NCBI GenBank assembly: GCA_964462595.1
Contig: CAYWXM010000043.1
Coordinates: 1 to 64,000, forward strand
Direction: 5' to 3'
Source: SURF-21 sp964462595
GTDB taxonomy: Bacteria; Actinomycetota; Geothermincolia; Geothermincolales; RBG-13-55-18
Length of the DNA: 64,000 nucleotides
Shown here: in pieces, positions 1 through 8,476 of the stretch
Position numbering within the stretch: the first letter of the stretch is position 1
Layout of the letters: every line of letters begins with the position of its first letter
Notes under the pieces: model-generated
What the model saw: only the letters and a program-made list of their open reading frames with translations
Database searches by the model: none
Told to the model about the DNA's origin: nothing
Program-made: the position numbers and the translations under genes

Positions 1-17
1 CCGCCCTCCGGGCGTCG

Positions 18-35
18 CTGTCGCTTTCGCGATGC
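18..35. repeat. Fragment of dispersed hairpin repeat
   Basis: The bases at 18-35 match, with one mismatch, the 3' core (ctgtcgcttacgcgatgc) of the longer repeat copies at 8337-8470 and 52913-53007. Only this end is visible because the window begins here. It lies just downstream of the epimerase gene, again in an intergenic space. Confidence 0.4.
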
Positions 36-48
36 ATCCTCTCGAACC

Positions 49-1023
49 TTATCTGTATTCGTTGTGGATCCAGCCGGCGATTATCTCGCGGGCCTTCTCC
101 CAGGGGACGCGGGTCTTCCAGCCCAGCTCCTCCTTGGCGCGGCGGTTGCTGACGTCGTTGTCCCTGCCCATGATCCCCACCGCCTGGGCGGTGACGGGCG
201 GGCGCACGCCGAAGGGGAGGAAGGCGGTCTGGATTATCCAGCCCAGCCTCCAGGCGGCTTTGTAAGGAAGGGAGCCGACGGGCTTCTTGCCGATCAGGCC
301 CCCCAGCCAGGTTATGTATTCCTTCCAGGTGACCTCGTAGTCGTCGCGCAGGTTATAGGTCCTGCCCGCAGCGGCATCGCTGTCCATAGCCGCGACTATC
401 CCGTCCACCAGGTTGTCCACGAAGACCAGGCTGGCGCTCCAGCGCCCGCCGTCCATGAGTGGCAGGGGTCCCCTGCTCATGATGTCGAGGATCTCCCTCA
501 CCCATACGCTGCCCGGGCCGGTGACGTTGGCGGGGCGGATGACCGTGGCGGACATGTCCCCCGCGACCGCGTACGAGCCCACGATCTGCTCCGCCTCCGC
601 CTTGGCGTCGCCGTAATGGATACCCGTCTTCACCAGGGGTATGTACTCGTCGAAGCCCTTGAGGTGGGGGCCGAACCCGTAGGCGGCTATGGAACTCATG
701 TACACGAAACGTTCGACCTTACCCGTACATTCCTCCAGAAGGTTGCGCGTGCCGCCGACCCCCAGGTCGAAGAAGTCCCTCTTGCTACCCCAGTCGATGA
801 CCCGCATGGCGGCGTGGATCACCTTGTCGCACCCCTCCGCCAGGCCCGCGATGCTCGCGGGAGAGGTAAGGTCCCCCCTCACCACCTCCAGGCCCGCCGC
901 CTCGAGGCCGCGGTCGGGCTCGCCGGGCAAGAGCAGCCCCCGCACCTCGTCGCCGCGCTCCAACAGCCTCCGGGTGAGATGGGAGCCGATAAAGCCGGCG
1001 GCTCCCGTGATAAGTACTTTCAT
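49..1023 (-). CDS. NAD-dependent epimerase/dehydratase (extended SDR)
   Basis: Predicted 324-residue Rossmann-fold enzyme of the extended short-chain dehydrogenase family, acting on a nucleotide sugar or a sterol-like/hydroxyacyl substrate in the cytoplasm. The N-terminus has the dinucleotide-binding GxxGxxG (GAAGFIG, residues 7-13). The catalytic YxxxK is at Tyr137-Lys141, with a preceding SSIAAYG segment, and there is an extended C-terminal substrate domain. The frame stays open upstream, but I chose the ATG at 1023 because MKVLITGAAG is the canonical family start and a purine-rich GGGAGGGGG lies just ahead. The exact substrate cannot be told from sequence. The gene is monocistronic, with a gene-free stretch upstream. 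Confidence 0.88.
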   Translation of the reverse strand: MKVLITGAAGFIGSHLTRRLLERGDEVRGLLLPGEPDRGLEAAGLEVVRGDLTSPASIAGLAEGCDKVIHAAMRVIDWGSKRDFFDLGVGGTRNLLEECTGKVERFVYMSSIAAYGFGPHLKGFDEYIPLVKTGIHYGDAKAEAEQIVGSYAVAGDMSATVIRPANVTGPGSVWVREILDIMSRGPLPLMDGGRWSASLVFVDNLVDGIVAAMDSDAAAGRTYNLRDDYEVTWKEYITWLGGLIGKKPVGSLPYKAAWRLGWIIQTAFLPFGVRPPVTAQAVGIMGRDNDVSNRRAKEELGWKTRVPWEKAREIIAGWIHNEYR

Positions 1024-1098
1024 GGCCCCCTCCCTCGCGAAAACCGCCGTAAGGCGGCGCAACCGCACCCAGCCGACAAGCGTTCGAGAAGCACGTTT

Positions 1099-1104
1099 AT
1101 TATA
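1099..1104 (-). promoter_or_regulatory. Candidate -10 element for the epimerase gene
   Basis: On the minus strand these bases read TATAAT, a perfect -10 hexamer, 76 bp upstream of the chosen start. The hexamer 17 bp further upstream (CATCTA) is a poor -35, so the call rests on the -10 alone. Confidence 0.35.
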
Positions 1105-1193
1105 ACCCAGCCACCCTTCCATAGATGGCCCGGCGAAAAGAAAAAGGCTCCTGATTTCCGGGGAGAGGTCGGCAAACAACAATGGGTAGAGCG

Positions 1194-1286
1194 GCGGCGG
1201 CCGATTTCCGGGCGTGACCCCAAGGCCTCGGTAAACGATAGAGCGGGGAGCAGCGGCGGCCGATTTCCGGGCGTGACCCCAAGGCC
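1194..1286. repeat. Direct repeat, two 34-bp copies, 59-bp period
   Basis: Copies at 1194-1227 and 1253-1286 are identical and contain the core cgatttccgggcgtgacccc. The 25 bp between them differ. A partial third similarity (gatttccggg) lies at about 1153. No function is evident. Confidence 0.7.
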
Positions 1287-1337
1287 GGGCTGATGTATCC
1301 TTAGTGCTCGGAGGAAGGCGCGAACGCTTGGAGGAAC

Positions 1338-1829
1338 ATGGAGACCGACCTGAAGAAGATCAAGAGGCTGGCGGCCACGCGCGAGGAAGAGGTCGATGCC
1401 TTTATCGAATGGTTGAAGATAAGGCTCGATTCCTCGCAGAGGCTGGATGGGCGCCTCAAGGACCTTCTCGACGAGGCCATGTCCGCACTCGACTGCACGA
1501 AATGCGCCCGCTGCTGCAAGGAAGCTTACGTGGTGGTCGATACGGCCGACATCGCCCGCATGGCCAAGGCGCTGGGCATGAAGCGATCCGAGTTCCGTAC
1601 CGAGTACGTGGGCAGGAACGAGGACGGCGATACCTGCCTCAACCGCCGCCCCTGCCCGTTCCTGAAGAAGAACATGTGTACCATCTACGACTCGCGGCCT
1701 GACTGCTGCCGCGAGTACCCTCAATCCCTGGCCGTGGACTCGGCCGGCAACCTGGACAATATCAACGCCAACTACCTTGTCTGCCCGGCGGTGTTCAACG
1801 CCCTGGAGGCCCTGCGGGACTTCCTGTAG
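1338..1829 (+). CDS. YkgJ-family cysteine-cluster protein
   Basis: A 163-residue protein of the YkgJ / zinc- or iron-chelating (CxCxxCC) family. The cysteine cluster CTKCARCC spans residues 53-60 and is followed by Cys100, Cys106, Cys114, Cys123-Cys124 and Cys149, the typical spacing for binding a metal or Fe-S centre. The first 50 residues are charged and predicted helical. The start is supported by GGAGG eight bases upstream of ATG 1338. Family members are uncharacterised cytoplasmic proteins; no reaction can be assigned. A much shorter relative is encoded at 12367-12591. The next gene starts 191 bp downstream. Confidence 0.85.
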   Translation: METDLKKIKRLAATREEEVDAFIEWLKIRLDSSQRLDGRLKDLLDEAMSALDCTKCARCCKEAYVVVDTADIARMAKALGMKRSEFRTEYVGRNEDGDTCLNRRPCPFLKKNMCTIYDSRPDCCREYPQSLAVDSAGNLDNINANYLVCPAVFNALEALRDFL

Positions 1830-2020
1830 CTCTGCCTGAATGCCCCTTGTTTTTTTCTCATGCGACAACAGGCACCGCGGTCATATCGGATACGCCAAAG
1901 CAGGTCAGTAGCGCAAGCACGCATAAACAACTGGTTTAAGGGGCGATTGCGCTGTATCCTGGAGGTCGCGGTTTGAGCGCGCCGGAGATAGCTTCTCTTA
2001 AGAGGCGGAAAGGAGAGCCC

Positions 2021-2437
2021 ATGAAAAAGGCGTTAATACTCGTTTGCATAGCGACGCTGGTGATGACGGCAGGAGCGGCCCTCGGCTGCGGGGGCGGAGA
2101 CGGCGGCTCGGGCATGTCCCCGAAGGAAGTAGCGGACGCATATATGCGGGCCAGCCTGGACCTGGACGTGGACGCGGCATACGAACTCATGTCCGAGGCG
2201 GATAAAAAGAACGTGTCCAAAGAGCAGATGGCCGAGATGGCGGACGCCAGCATCATGGAGGGCATTGATTTCTCCTATACGATAGGGGAGGAAACCATAA
2301 GCGGCGATACGGCCACGGTCGAGGTGACGATCAACGTCAAGGACAAGGCCTCGGGCGAGAGCGAGGAAATGACGGATAAGCTGGACCTGGTCAAGGAAAA
2401 CGGGGAGTGGAAGATCTACTTCGGAGACAGCCTATAA
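2021..2437 (+). CDS. Small secreted lipoprotein, DUF4878/NTF2-like
   Basis: A 138-residue protein with a lipoprotein-type signal: MKK, a hydrophobic stretch at residues 4-20 and Cys23 (ALGC) as probable lipidated residue. A Gly-rich linker follows (GGGDGGSG). Residues 33-138 look like a DUF4878/NTF2-like alpha+beta fold: an acidic helix with SPKEVADAYMRA, then strands ending in an ENGEWKI-type motif typical of that fold. The ATG at 2021 is preferred over an upstream in-frame start because it directly begins the signal peptide and has GGAAAGGAG ahead. Predicted to be anchored on the outer face of the membrane; the ligand is unknown. It converges with the esterase gene 17 bp away. Confidence 0.75.
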   Translation: MKKALILVCIATLVMTAGAALGCGGGDGGSGMSPKEVADAYMRASLDLDVDAAYELMSEADKKNVSKEQMAEMADASIMEGIDFSYTIGEETISGDTATVEVTINVKDKASGESEEMTDKLDLVKENGEWKIYFGDSL

Positions 2438-2454
2438 GGTAACAGCATCGTCAT

Positions 2455-3999
2455 TCAGCCCGCGAGGCCGGCGAGGTGTATGCGTTCGGCCAGGTCGCAC
2501 GCCTCGCGCTGCAGGCCGGTTTTCACGGCGATCTCGCCGCCGAGTTCCAGGCTGATATCGGTTCGCTGCGAGTACGCGGGCCAGAATGGCAGCCCATCGC
2601 CGTTGGGGTCGCCGCATGACGCGAAGTTGACCCAGTAATCGATGATCTCCGAAGATAACTCGGCGTCGCGATCCCCATAACCCTCCTCCGGGTTGAGTTG
2701 GCCGAAAACGTACGGTATCTCCGACCCGTGGCAGACGCAGAGCGCTCTTCCCCGCTCGGTGGGAGGGATGCGCGTGAAGCGGTAGAGATAGGCGTTACCA
2801 CCTCCCTCCGCCACGCATCGCGCCAGGAAACGGCAGGGTGCTGTGAATTCGAAGGCGGTGACCATGCGGCTCAAGGCTTCCCGTGGGCGTACATCCTCAC
2901 CGGCCGGGAACAGGAGCAACGCTTCCTCCGACCACCCTCCCGCCATACGCCGCACCAGGCGTTTGTATTCATCCCCCGAGAGATCCAGGCCGGCCAGGAA
3001 GAAGTTCGCCTCGTCGGAGTTCGAGCCTACGATCAGGCACGCTTCGCCCTGCTTCCCCCGCATAAAGAGCTTCTCCGGCCTGTCGGGGAGAAGCCAGCCG
3101 TCGATCACCGGCCCGAACCGCATCCCGCCCGGCAGCAGTCCGGCCTCCAGCCCTGCGGCCTTGATTATCTCCTGCTCCCCCCGCGAGCGCATCTCTTCCA
3201 GCTCCGTTGATGCGCCCTCGACGCCCAGGCGCCGCGCCAGCATGGCTCCCTCCTCTTCCGCCTCCCGCAGCGGTCGGTAGGCCGGCGGAAGCAGGTGCTC
3301 TATCCAGAAGGGAGGGCTCTGCGCGACGGCGCCACGGAACAGGCCCGCGGCCAGCGGGCTGACCATGAGGTCGAGGACGCTCACCGCACCAGCCGATTCA
3401 CCGAAGAGGGTGACGCGCGAGGCATCGCCGCCGAATGCGGCTATGTTATCACGTACCCATCCCAGCGCCGCCAGCTGGTCCAGCAGGCCATAGTTCCCGG
3501 AGATGCCGTGGGGGGACTCGCGCGACAGCAGCGGGTGGGCCAGGAAACCGAAGGGCCCCAGCCGGTAGTTGACGGTTACCAGAACGACGCCTCGCTCGGC
3601 CAGCTTGCGCCCTTCATAAAGCGGCATGCCCTGCTGCAGCTCCAGCGAGGTCGAGCCGGAGAGAAAAGCGCCGCCGTGTATCCATACCATGACCGGCAGC
3701 GAGGACCCGACCTTCCCCGCCGCCACCCAGACATTGAGGTAGAGGCAGTCCTCCCCCAGCCCGCCCAATCCGTACCAGGGGGCATCCGGCTGGGGGCAGG
3801 AGTCGCCGAACTGCCTGCACGGCCGCACGCCCTCCCAGGGAGGAACGGGAACGGGAGGCCTCCAGCGCTGCTCCCCGGTGGGAGGCGCCGCGTACGGGAT
3901 ACCCAGGAATTCCCATATACCTTCTTCCAGCCTGCCCTCCACCATCCCGGCGCCCGTCTTTACGGCGCACCTGCAGGGGACCGTCTCCTCGAAATCCAT
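2455..3999 (-). CDS. Type B carboxylesterase
   Basis: A 514-residue alpha/beta-hydrolase of the carboxylesterase B/para-nitrobenzyl esterase family, which hydrolyses carboxylic esters. The family signature EDCLYLNVW is at residues 83-91, the oxyanion HGG at 108-110, the nucleophile elbow GESAG with Ser202, a candidate acidic residue in SNSDE (about 330), and His424 in the HGSEIPYVFG motif. Length equals the family norm and there is no signal peptide, so it is probably cytoplasmic. Substrate specificity cannot be inferred. The gene stands alone between a convergent lipoprotein gene and the tRNA cluster. Confidence 0.92.
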   Translation of the reverse strand: MDFEETVPCRCAVKTGAGMVEGRLEEGIWEFLGIPYAAPPTGEQRWRPPVPVPPWEGVRPCRQFGDSCPQPDAPWYGLGGLGEDCLYLNVWVAAGKVGSSLPVMVWIHGGAFLSGSTSLELQQGMPLYEGRKLAERGVVLVTVNYRLGPFGFLAHPLLSRESPHGISGNYGLLDQLAALGWVRDNIAAFGGDASRVTLFGESAGAVSVLDLMVSPLAAGLFRGAVAQSPPFWIEHLLPPAYRPLREAEEEGAMLARRLGVEGASTELEEMRSRGEQEIIKAAGLEAGLLPGGMRFGPVIDGWLLPDRPEKLFMRGKQGEACLIVGSNSDEANFFLAGLDLSGDEYKRLVRRMAGGWSEEALLLFPAGEDVRPREALSRMVTAFEFTAPCRFLARCVAEGGGNAYLYRFTRIPPTERGRALCVCHGSEIPYVFGQLNPEEGYGDRDAELSSEIIDYWVNFASCGDPNGDGLPFWPAYSQRTDISLELGGEIAVKTGLQREACDLAERIHLAGLAG

Positions 4000-4091
4000 G
4001 CTCTCCTTTTCTCTCGACTCCCGTCCCGCCCGTCCTTCGGGAACCGGAGGATTCCTGCCGCTCCCCCGCGAACGCGGACGGAATGTACCAA

Positions 4092-4115
4092 GGCCGGGGT
4101 AATATTGCCCCGGCC
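4092..4115 (-). terminator. Probable terminator of the tRNA cluster
   Basis: An 8-bp perfect GC stem (GGCCGGGG/CCCCGGCC) with an 8-base AT-rich loop lies 11 bp beyond the 3' end of tRNA-Phe. In the minus-strand transcript it is followed by UUGGUACAUU, a weak U-run, so this is a plausible but imperfect intrinsic terminator. Confidence 0.55.
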
Positions 4116-4126
4116 TCGTCTTCTCC

Positions 4127-4202
4127 TGGTGGCGAGAGAGGGATTTGAACCCCCGACGCCAGGATTTTCAGTCCTGCGCTCTACCAACTGAGCTATCTCG
4201 CC
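4127..4202 (-). tRNA. tRNA-Phe (GAA)
   Basis: The minus strand folds as a cloverleaf. The acceptor is GGCGAGA/TCTCGCC with discriminator A and an encoded CCA (4127-4129). The D-arm is GCTC...GAGC, the anticodon loop CTGAAAA carries GAA on a CAGGA/TCCTG stem, and the T-loop is TTCAAAT. It is last in a three-tRNA minus-strand cluster. Confidence 0.96.
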
Positions 4203-4237
4203 GTCGCATATACAGACTCCCGTCGGGGAGTTATATT

Positions 4238-4315
4238 TGGCGGAACCGACGGGATTTGAACCCGCGATCTCCGGCTTGACAGGCCGGCGTGTTAACCTGG
4301 CTACACCACGGCTCC
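4238..4315 (-). tRNA. tRNA-Asp (GTC)
   Basis: Cloverleaf on the minus strand: acceptor GGAGCCG/CGGTTCC (one G-T pair) with discriminator G and an encoded CCA at 4238-4240. The anticodon loop CTGTCAA (GTC) sits on a CCGGC/GCCGG stem, and the T-arm is CGGG-TTCAAAT-CCCG. The G73 discriminator and the anticodon agree with Asp identity. Confidence 0.95.
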
Positions 4316-4394
4316 GCGTAGAAACCTGCATGGGGGCCTCGCGGCCCCAATCAACATCTTATATTAAGTTGTCACCACGGACAATCTCGGTGCC

Positions 4395-4470
4395 TGGTGC
4401 CCCCAACGGAATTCGAATCCGTGTCACCGCCTTGAAAGGGCGATATCCTAGGCCACTAGACGATGGGGGC
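4395..4470 (-). tRNA. tRNA-Glu (TTC)
   Basis: Cloverleaf on the minus strand: acceptor GCCCCCA/TGGGGGC, discriminator A and an encoded CCA at 4395-4397. The anticodon loop CTTTCAA carries TTC, with the CGCC/GGCG stem usual for bacterial tRNA-Glu, and the T-loop is TTCGAAT. It is first in the Glu-Asp-Phe cluster; a TATAAA-like -10 lies about 25 bp upstream. Confidence 0.96.
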
Positions 4471-4687
4471 ACGAATCAATAACCATCGCGGCCTGCGCCT
4501 TTATACATGATAACATCCCCGCCGGGGCTTACCCTGACTCAGGCCATAAAGATTTAAGCATCTTGCAGGCTCAATATCAATGCTTTTTAACCGATAACGG
4601 AGTAGAGGGAGCGATTTCGGGCTTCCACGCGTGAGTGGGCGTTGTCGCGCCCCGCGCGGGCCCGAAGCGGCCGGAGGGCGAGAATAT

Positions 4688-6868
4688 ATGGAAGACAGCC
4701 GGATACAGAGCGTGGAACAAGACGAGGCCGCGGACATCAGCGAGGATGAGGAAAGGCGGCTGAGAGCGGTGGTGGACATCTTCTCCCGCCTCTCCATCGC
4801 CTGCAAGTCACGCTCGCTCTACCCCGCTGACCATCCCACGGCAATCGACGCGGTTATCCTCCTGCACGCGGTGATGGAGGACTCCCTGCGCAACACGCCG
4901 AGCGTAGTGGTCAGGGTGGGCAGGGACAACATCGTCTACGAAAAATGGGTAGTCGGGCAAAGGATGGAGAGCCTGCGAAACCTCGCCTCCCGCATCCGGT
5001 CCCTCCACATACAGGAGATCTCCCTCTCCGCCGGCGCCTCGCTTCAGGATGCCGAAGCCCTCGTGGAGTTGTTGATCACGGGGCCCGAGGAGTTGGATAA
5101 AGCCGGTGGACCGGAAAACTACATGCTGGCCAGGGGCGTACACAACATAGCGGTGGTAGAGAGCGAGGCCCAGAGGGTGGACGATGAGGACGAGGAGGGG
5201 CAGCGGGCCGGGGTATACCTGGAACCGGCGCCGGAGGACGTCGAGATGATAGAGGGCATGGCGCCCGATCAGATCGCAGATCTTCTGAAACTGCTGCTCG
5301 ATCCCGAGGAGCTGGCCCGCGCGCTGATGGTGCTCAGCGGCGAGGAAGGGCAACCGCTGGGCAGGGACGGACTGGCCGACGCAGCCTTCGCTTTTTTGAA
5401 AAGCGCGGCCTTTATAATAGAGCGCGAGCATGCCGACCGCATGCAGGAATGCCTGCGCTCCATGGCCGAATCCCTGCTCTTTCTGGACATCGAGGTGCGC
5501 AACCTGCTCCTGCTCAAGAAGGTGTTGCCCACACTGCGCGATGAACCCGTGAGTTCCGGCATGCTCAAGCAGTTCAACGCCCAGGAGATCGCGGACGTGC
5601 TCTCCACCTTTCTGCCCCTCATCCCTGAACTGACCCCCAGGGCGGGAAGCCTGCTCAAGACCGTCGGGTTCCGGGAAGGCGAGATCCGCCAGGCTCTCAG
5701 GTTGCTGCACGCAAAGCTGGTGGACCTGGGCCAGATACCCCGCTCCCTGCTGACCTCCCTGGAAACAGGAACGGAGCGGGACTTAAGGGAGGAAGTGCGG
5801 CTCGCGAACAAGCTCCCCACCCTGGGGGAGGTCGTGGAGATCCTGGGGGAATACCGGCCGGAGGAGCTGGACGAGATAAGGCTCATATCGCATTTCGACC
5901 CGGGGGCCGACATGCTCACAGAGACGACGCCCATGCTCCTGGGACTGCTGAAACGGGGAGGGAACCTGGATAACCCGGCGAAAGTCGTGGAGATGCTTCT
6001 GCATAACTTCTGGGGCCTGGCCATGTCCGCGGAACTCGATATGGCGGCGGCGGTGCTCAAGGAGACGCGGGAGATCCTTCTGACAGGAGACCCCGCCATA
6101 GACCCTTTCCGTCCCGATCTCGAGCGCATGCTCGACGAAGCGGCCAGCGAGAAGATGATGCAGCGCGTCATCCAGCTGGCCTGCAGCCGGCGCGACGGGG
6201 TGCGCTCCGTGGAGGGGCTGAAGCGCTACATGTACGAGTTGGGCGAAAAGGGCATCGCGGCCGTGGTCGAAGCCCTGGGGGCGGAGGAGGACATGTCCGT
6301 ACGCAAGTGCATTATAGACACCCTCACCGAGCTATGTCGGGACCGCATCCCGCTTCTCGGCGCATACGTGGACGACGAGCGCTGGTACCTGGTGCGCAAC
6401 ATCGTATCCATCATGGCCAGATTCCATTCCCCGGAGACCATCCCTTACCTGCGCCGCACCTTCACCTATCCCAACCCGAAGGTGAAGATGGAAACCATCC
6501 GTGCCGCCGGCCTTACGGGAGGTTACGGCGCGAGCGAATTGCTCATGCTGGGCCTTCAGGACGAAGACGAGAGGGTGCGTATCATCTGCATCCGCTGGCT
6601 GGGGCGGCTGGAGGAAAATCGCGCGGCCCCCCGCCTGATCAAGATGCTCGAGAACAGGGAGCCGGGGGCGGAAAACCTGCGCCTGAAGAAGGAGATCATA
6701 AACAGCCTGGGAGAGATGAAGGCCCCCGAAAGCTACGAGGTGCTCAGAAAGTACCAGATCAAGCAGAAACGTCTCAACCGCGCCGAATGGCAGGAGATAA
6801 ACCTGGCGGCATCGGAAGCTCTGCGACGCCTGACGGCCAAGTTCCCACACCTGGAGAGGAAAAGATGA
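4688..6868 (+). CDS. HEAT-repeat signalling protein with shared N-terminal domain
   Basis: A 726-residue soluble protein. Residues about 35-160 form a domain containing KSRSLYPADHPTAIDAV that reappears in the next gene product (KSASLYPPNHEICINSF), so the two proteins share a homologous N-terminal module. The middle is long and alpha-helical with many Leu/Glu. Residues about 500-700 hold HEAT-like repeats (for example SPETIPYLRRTFTYPNPKVK and a following pair), typical of protein-protein scaffolds. Start ATG 4688 is preceded by GGAGGG. Its stop codon overlaps the ATG of the HD-GYP gene (ATGA), implying coupled translation. I infer a regulatory partner or scaffold for the HD-GYP protein; its own activity is unknown. 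Confidence 0.72.
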   Translation: MEDSRIQSVEQDEAADISEDEERRLRAVVDIFSRLSIACKSRSLYPADHPTAIDAVILLHAVMEDSLRNTPSVVVRVGRDNIVYEKWVVGQRMESLRNLASRIRSLHIQEISLSAGASLQDAEALVELLITGPEELDKAGGPENYMLARGVHNIAVVESEAQRVDDEDEEGQRAGVYLEPAPEDVEMIEGMAPDQIADLLKLLLDPEELARALMVLSGEEGQPLGRDGLADAAFAFLKSAAFIIEREHADRMQECLRSMAESLLFLDIEVRNLLLLKKVLPTLRDEPVSSGMLKQFNAQEIADVLSTFLPLIPELTPRAGSLLKTVGFREGEIRQALRLLHAKLVDLGQIPRSLLTSLETGTERDLREEVRLANKLPTLGEVVEILGEYRPEELDEIRLISHFDPGADMLTETTPMLLGLLKRGGNLDNPAKVVEMLLHNFWGLAMSAELDMAAAVLKETREILLTGDPAIDPFRPDLERMLDEAASEKMMQRVIQLACSRRDGVRSVEGLKRYMYELGEKGIAAVVEALGAEEDMSVRKCIIDTLTELCRDRIPLLGAYVDDERWYLVRNIVSIMARFHSPETIPYLRRTFTYPNPKVKMETIRAAGLTGGYGASELLMLGLQDEDERVRIICIRWLGRLEENRAAPRLIKMLENREPGAENLRLKKEIINSLGEMKAPESYEVLRKYQIKQKRLNRAEWQEINLAASEALRRLTAKFPHLERKR

Positions 6869-8313
6869 ACGACCAAGCGCAGCAGGAAGAGCAGTACGGC
6901 GTGGGCAGGAAGCAGGAGGTGCTAGATTACTTCCGCTCCAAAGGTCAACTGGAAAAGGCGCGGGAGCTCCTCAAGCTGTTCTCCGCCGCCAAGAAATCAG
7001 CCTCTCTCTACCCCCCGAACCACGAGATCTGCATCAATTCCTTCACCGATTTCATGCGCGCGTTCAAGGAATACCTGGCGTGGCGCGAGGACTTCTCGCT
7101 GCGCATTGTGGGCGAGGAGTTCTTCTTCGAGGAAAAACTCATGCCCAGGGAGAGCGTACTCTATTACCAGCTTATCAGGGAGCTTATATCCAGGGGCATC
7201 GGCGGAATAACCATACTGGGCAGCCTCACCCCCGGGGAATTCGTGGACTTCCTCTATCTCCTGAACCGGGGAAGCGAGGAGTTGGCCAAAAAGGGCGGCT
7301 TGAGGCAACTGATGGAGGAGAAAGAGATCACCAGCATCGTCCTGGACGAACCCGGCACCTGGGAGGAGAAGACGCGCGAGATAAAGGAAAGGCACTCGGC
7401 GCGGGAGGAGTACTTCGACGCCGTGGACGTGATCCGGGAACTCGCGGACCAGGTGATGAGCGACCGCCGCCTCTCGGTGAGCAAGGCCAACCGCGTGGTG
7501 GGAGTATTGCTCAACCGCGTGGGGGAGAACCGCTCCGCCGTGCTGGGGCTGGCGACGATAAAGAGCTACGACGAGTACACGTCGTTTCATTCCATCAACG
7601 TGCTCATCCTCTCCCTGGCCCTGGGATCCATGCTCCCGCTTGACCGCAGCGCCCTGATGATCCTGGGCACCGGCGCTCTCCTGCACGACCTGGGAAAGAT
7701 AACCATCCCGCAGAGCCTCCTCAACAAGTCCGGCCCCCTCACCACACAGGAATGGCAGACGATGCAGGACCACCCGGCAAGAGGAGCCGATATCCTGACC
7801 GCGCAGCCGGGAGTGCACCCCCTGTCGGTCATGATCGCCTACGAGCATCATGCCCGTTACGACCTTAAGGGGTACCCTAAACTGACGGGCAAGAAACGCC
7901 CGGGGCTCTTCTCGCGCATCGTCGAGGTATGCGATGTCTTCGACGCCATGACCTCTTCCCGGCCTTACCAGGAGGCACGCACGACCGACCAGGCCATGCG
8001 CGTTCTGGTCAAGGACATGGGCACGGTCTTCGACCCCCTGATGGTGAAAGTGTTCATCGACATGATGGGGCTTTTCCCCGTGGGGACGCTGGTGCGCCTA
8101 ATCACGGGCGAGGTAGCGGTTATCTACGAGCCGGGCGAGACCGACCCCCTGTGGCCTCGGGTCAAGATAATACGCGACCCGGAGGGCGGGGAGGTGGAAC
8201 CCAGCATCGTGGACCTGGTCTACCTCAAGGACAAGGTGGGGGAAACGGGGGAAGCGATCCTTGAGGCTATCCACCCCGCCGCGCTGGGCCTGGACCCGCA
8301 GGATTACCTGTAG
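6865..8313 (+). CDS. HD-GYP domain protein, probable c-di-GMP phosphodiesterase
   Basis: A 482-residue protein. Residues 40-150 are the N-terminal module shared with the preceding gene product; residues about 230-400 are an HD-GYP domain. The metal/catalytic residues are visible: His242, HD at 274-275 (HDLGKI), His303 (DHPARGADIL), HH at 328-329, GYP at 336-338 and Asp357 (EVCDVFDAM). The usual DGxGYP is here YDLKGYP, a mild deviation. A C-terminal beta-rich tail (VGTLVRLITGEVAVIYE) is common in this group. It probably degrades cyclic di-GMP, though other cyclic dinucleotides cannot be excluded. No membrane segment is present, so it is cytosolic. Translation is coupled to the HEAT protein. 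Confidence 0.88.
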   Translation: MNDQAQQEEQYGVGRKQEVLDYFRSKGQLEKARELLKLFSAAKKSASLYPPNHEICINSFTDFMRAFKEYLAWREDFSLRIVGEEFFFEEKLMPRESVLYYQLIRELISRGIGGITILGSLTPGEFVDFLYLLNRGSEELAKKGGLRQLMEEKEITSIVLDEPGTWEEKTREIKERHSAREEYFDAVDVIRELADQVMSDRRLSVSKANRVVGVLLNRVGENRSAVLGLATIKSYDEYTSFHSINVLILSLALGSMLPLDRSALMILGTGALLHDLGKITIPQSLLNKSGPLTTQEWQTMQDHPARGADILTAQPGVHPLSVMIAYEHHARYDLKGYPKLTGKKRPGLFSRIVEVCDVFDAMTSSRPYQEARTTDQAMRVLVKDMGTVFDPLMVKVFIDMMGLFPVGTLVRLITGEVAVIYEPGETDPLWPRVKIIRDPEGGEVEPSIVDLVYLKDKVGETGEAILEAIHPAALGLDPQDYL

Positions 8314-8336
8314 CGGTTTCCCGGATCGAACGTACA

Positions 8337-8470
8337 CGTGCCAGGCCTGGACATAATCCTCTTGCTCGCCTCTTTTGACTTGAAACGGATTTTCCCGGTT
8401 TTGTCCCGGCGCAGGCACAGCCGCGCCGCATACGGCGCTGTCGCTTACGCGATGCGGGCTATCTAGCGTG
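8337..8470. repeat. Dispersed hairpin repeat, copy A
   Basis: This lies between the convergent HD-GYP and MFS genes. It starts with CGTGCCAGGCCTG and ends with GATGCGGGCTATC...GCGTG, and contains nested short dyads such as gccgcatacggc. The same ends and internal gcgcaggcac and ctgtcgcttacgcgatgc blocks recur at 52913-53007. Copy A carries about 40 bp of extra internal sequence. Confidence 0.7.
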
Positions 8471-8476
8471 GGCTCA

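Larger units (their letters stand above)
1024..1337. other. Intergenic region with divergent promoters and a direct repeat
   Basis: This 314-bp space separates two divergent genes. I see no credible protein-coding gene in it. It holds a candidate -10 for the epimerase at 1099-1104 (minus strand) and a 34-bp direct repeat at 1194-1227 and 1253-1286. Confidence 0.6.

Noticed and set aside
1023..1182. Longer epimerase start at 1182
   Set aside because: The extra 53 residues show no family similarity, and ATG 1023 has a strong purine-rich site and begins the canonical MKVLITG core.
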